This document shows, one piece after another, positions 61,947 to 64,000 of a stretch of DNA of 64,000 nucleotides. The translations under genes were made by a program, and so were the position numbers. How positions within the stretch are numbered: the first letter of the stretch is position 1; the number at the start of each line of letters is the position of its first letter. The stretch spans positions 8,866,001-8,930,000 of the forward strand of contig NC_079978.1 in the NCBI RefSeq assembly GCF_029852145.1. The letters are read 5' to 3'. Under the pieces are notes generated by a model. The model was not told where the DNA came from. It saw nothing but the letters and a program-made list of their open reading frames with translations, and ran no database searches. The DNA comes from Microplitis mediator (taxonomy: Eukaryota > Arthropoda > Insecta > Hymenoptera > Braconidae).

Positions 61947-62414
61947 ATGGCTTTCTCCTCTCATGATAAATTATCCGCATTGGACCGGCATTCGGATTAT
62001 GCGGGATCGGTCCGCATGGGAGGGGAATCCCATGGTGATCTTAAAACAATTGAAGACACCTGGACAACACCATCATCATCATCGACGACGACGACCAACA
62101 CCACGCTCATTCAAAGGAGTGCCAGAGTGGCAAGCCGTGTTGTCGCTGAAAATTTGATCGCTAAGCCCCCTGGTACTTCCGTTAATCGTCGGCATGAGAA
62201 TCGGGAAACGCGGACGCGCACGGGTAAAATCACGCGACCAAATAAACTAGTAAACGCGAATCGGGATTCAACACTTAAAGTAGATTCAGTAGTAAACGGT
62301 ACACATTGTTCGCGGGGCACAAGCCGTGGGCTCGCAATAGGAGAAGAAACAATAGAAGGGCTCGGTACGGTAAACGAAACTCAACCCCCCCCCCCCCCAT
62401 TCCGACAACAGTAG
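61947..62414 (+). pseudogene. R1-like element ORF1 (gag-like), truncated
   Basis: A 155-codon frame with serine/threonine-rich and arginine-rich parts and no CCHC zinc knuckles. R1-clade ORF1 proteins are usually 400 aa or more with three knuckles near the C-terminus. The frame ends in a C-run (62387-62398) that overlaps the start of the ORF2 frame, which is open from 62306. Most of the normal protein is absent, so an internal deletion is likely. Assignment rests mainly on position. Confidence 0.5.
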
Positions 62415-63445
62415 AGAGAGAAGGAGGTGAGAGAGGATTCAACGCGGATGGTCTTCGAGTCTTGCAGGTGAACTTGCGAAACGATAAGGCGGGAACACTG
62501 GAGACAGGTGCCTTGTGGGAGGAGGAACGTATTGATGTCCTTCTTCTGCAAGAGCCATACGCAGTTGCAAGTAATAAATGTTTCAACATACCCGGTTTTG
62601 GCAGCAATGTACAAATTGCTGCTACAACCGGGGAGAGGCCATTTGCGGCAATTTGTCTAACTAATCCAAAGTACAGAATGATACACATTTCGCAACTAAG
62701 CACCGCGCACTGCGTATGTGCTCAAATTGTGGGTCCAGGCATGTCTCTCTATGTGGTATCGTCATACTTCCAGTGTCGAGACGAAATAGAAATTCACATC
62801 ACGCAATTAGAAAAGGTAGCACAGGCACTAAGGGGAAACAAAGTTTGATTTCGGATGGACGCGAACGCTAGATCAATTAGATGGGGCCCAGAAACAAATG
62901 AAAAGGGAGAAATACTAGAGGATTTTATAGATGACTATGGGTTAGAGATTTTAAATGTAAAAAGGGAGGGTCCAACTTATTCTTGGGTTTCAGGGGAGTC
63001 ATACATAGACGTTACCTTAGCCACCCCAAAACTTGCACGGTACGTACGGGACTGGTCCATCAAACGCGAGTGGGTGCAAAGTACCGACCACTATGCGATC
63101 GATATCAGCCTAGGAATTCCAAGAGATCGGGAGGGTCTCGATGGGGCGGATCCCAAGCGATTCAACCTTGCGTTGGCCGACTGGGAAAAGTTCCGCGAGA
63201 AACTACCAGAACTCACAAAAGTGAATCTTGAGGGCCTAGCGCTGGAAAAGGTCGAGGACGTGGAAAAGTATACCGATGCACTTACTAAAACCATTATAGA
63301 ATCATGTAAATTTGCTATCCCGCGGAAGAAGCCACACGTAAAGTCATACCCGTGGTGGACCAGGGAACTGACAAAAGAAAAGAGAGTAGTTTACAAAGCT
63401 AGAAGGGGATTCCAGAGGGAGACAGACGAAGGAATAAAGAGCTAG
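62306..63445 (+). pseudogene. R1-like ORF2, apurinic endonuclease domain, with stop
   Basis: An APE-type endonuclease that nicks target DNA to prime reverse transcription. Visible motifs are LRVLQVNLRN (about 62453), DVLLLQEPYA (about 62534), MDANARSIRWG (about 62855), TYSWVSGESYIDVTLAT (about 62977) and STDHYAI (about 63080). This order and wording are those of the R1 clade. A TGA at 62846-62848 breaks the frame. Sequence on both sides of it suggests a compensating pair of single-base indels. The frame resumes in phase and closes at TAG 63443-63445 shortly after the SYPWWTREL motif, well before the reverse transcriptase should start. Not functional as it stands. Confidence 0.8.
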
Positions 63446-64000
63446 GAGTTTTCCCTACCGCATGGAAAGAGGGTGGGATTATCATGCTCCTTAAGAGCAG
63501 TGACAAAGACGCGAGTGACCCAAAATCTTATAGGCCAATATGTTTACTTTTGGTTATCGGGAAGGTATTTGAAAGATTGCTAAAGTCGAGACTCACCACC
63601 ACAGTCTTAGCTGGGGATAAGATCTCCAGTCAACAATTTGGTTTCATGGCCAAAAGGTTGACTGAAGATGCAATCGTTGAGATGCGCTGCTTGCTACATT
63701 CGACAACAGAGAATCTGGCAATCGGACTTCTCTTCGATATTTCTGGCGCCTTCGACAACGTGTGGTGGCCGCGAGTACTCGAGGGATTAAAGAAACGGGA
63801 ATGCCCCAAAAATGTTTACAGGGTAGTGCAGAGTTACTTTGAGGATAGGAAAGTCGGTCTGTCATGGGGATTCGGGTGGGAAAAGAAAAAGCCAACAAGG
63901 GGATGTCCACAGAGATCAGTCGTAGGGCCACTATTTTGGAACATTATGTTCGACGACTTACTCAAAGAATTAGAATCATCAGATCACGGGAGTAAATTTG
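63442..64000 (+). pseudogene. R1-like ORF2, reverse transcriptase domain, partial
   Basis: In a different frame from the endonuclease part, open from 63442 to the window edge with no stop. It reads LGVFPTAWKEG, DPKSYRPICLL, QQFGFMAKRLTEDAI, LLFDISGAFDNVWWPRVL (the D of motif A) and GCPQRSVVGPLFWNIMFDDLL (motif B region), the standard order in R1-type reverse transcriptases. The catalytic YxDD should lie beyond the window. Roughly 130-150 residues normally between PWWT and LGVFP are missing, so a deletion changed the frame. Some usual residues are replaced (QQFGFM for QYGFRPG-type, PQRSV for PQGSV). Confidence 0.82.

Overview
The window looks like nuclear DNA of an insect, most likely a hymenopteran such as a parasitoid wasp (an inference from gene structure and base composition, not a species call). 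It is very AT-rich, has short-intron genes with GT-AG junctions, long AT and GT/CA microsatellites, and a dense load of non-autonomous DNA transposons, foldback elements and decayed non-LTR retrotransposons. No bacterial, operon-like or CRISPR structure was seen.

Protein-coding content sits in one compact island at about 31.85-38.77 kb with three multi-exon genes. (1) 31852-34966 (+), 11 coding exons, 609 aa: radial spoke head protein of the RSPH4A/RSPH6A family, an axonemal protein of motile flagella, with an acidic tail written by a GAT/GAC/GAA repeat. (2) 35610-36517 (+), 4 exons, 203 aa: NADPH-dependent flavin/biliverdin-IX-beta reductase (BLVRB family). (3) 36670-38767 (-), 4 exons, 203 aa: GNAT acetyltransferase of the NAA80 (actin N-terminal acetyltransferase) family with its polyproline segment. 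Genes 2 and 3 converge, with stop codons about 150 bp apart. Each exon set gives a coding length divisible by three.

0-31.8 kb: gene-poor AT-rich DNA (intergenic or a giant intron). It holds palindromic MITEs, a 0.75-kb TIR element with GC-rich ends, two near-identical 1.6-kb TA-flanked elements, a 2.07-kb foldback element with a 12-bp repeat core, and a TIR element that carries a second, Helentron-like element with a 225-bp GT array.

38.8-55 kb: a nest of repeats. It includes a 1.5-kb insertion bounded by 22-bp direct repeats, a 5S-rRNA-derived SINE, a 3.7-kb composite bounded by perfect CCCGGG-tipped inverted repeats and filled with self-complementary words, a 1-kb perfect-style palindrome in an AT tract, a 5S-like pseudogene, and an inverted duplication (51.5-54.85 kb) whose nested insertions can be ordered in time.

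55-64 kb: retroelement territory. It holds a possible LTR/structured leader (56.1-58.0 kb), a decayed R2-like non-LTR element (58.4-59.7 kb), a palindrome built from CACCGTG words (59.99-60.39 kb), and an R1-like non-LTR element whose 5' region carries tandem hairpin units with compensatory base changes. Its ORF2 has a stop, a frameshift and a deletion, and its reverse transcriptase runs off the window end.
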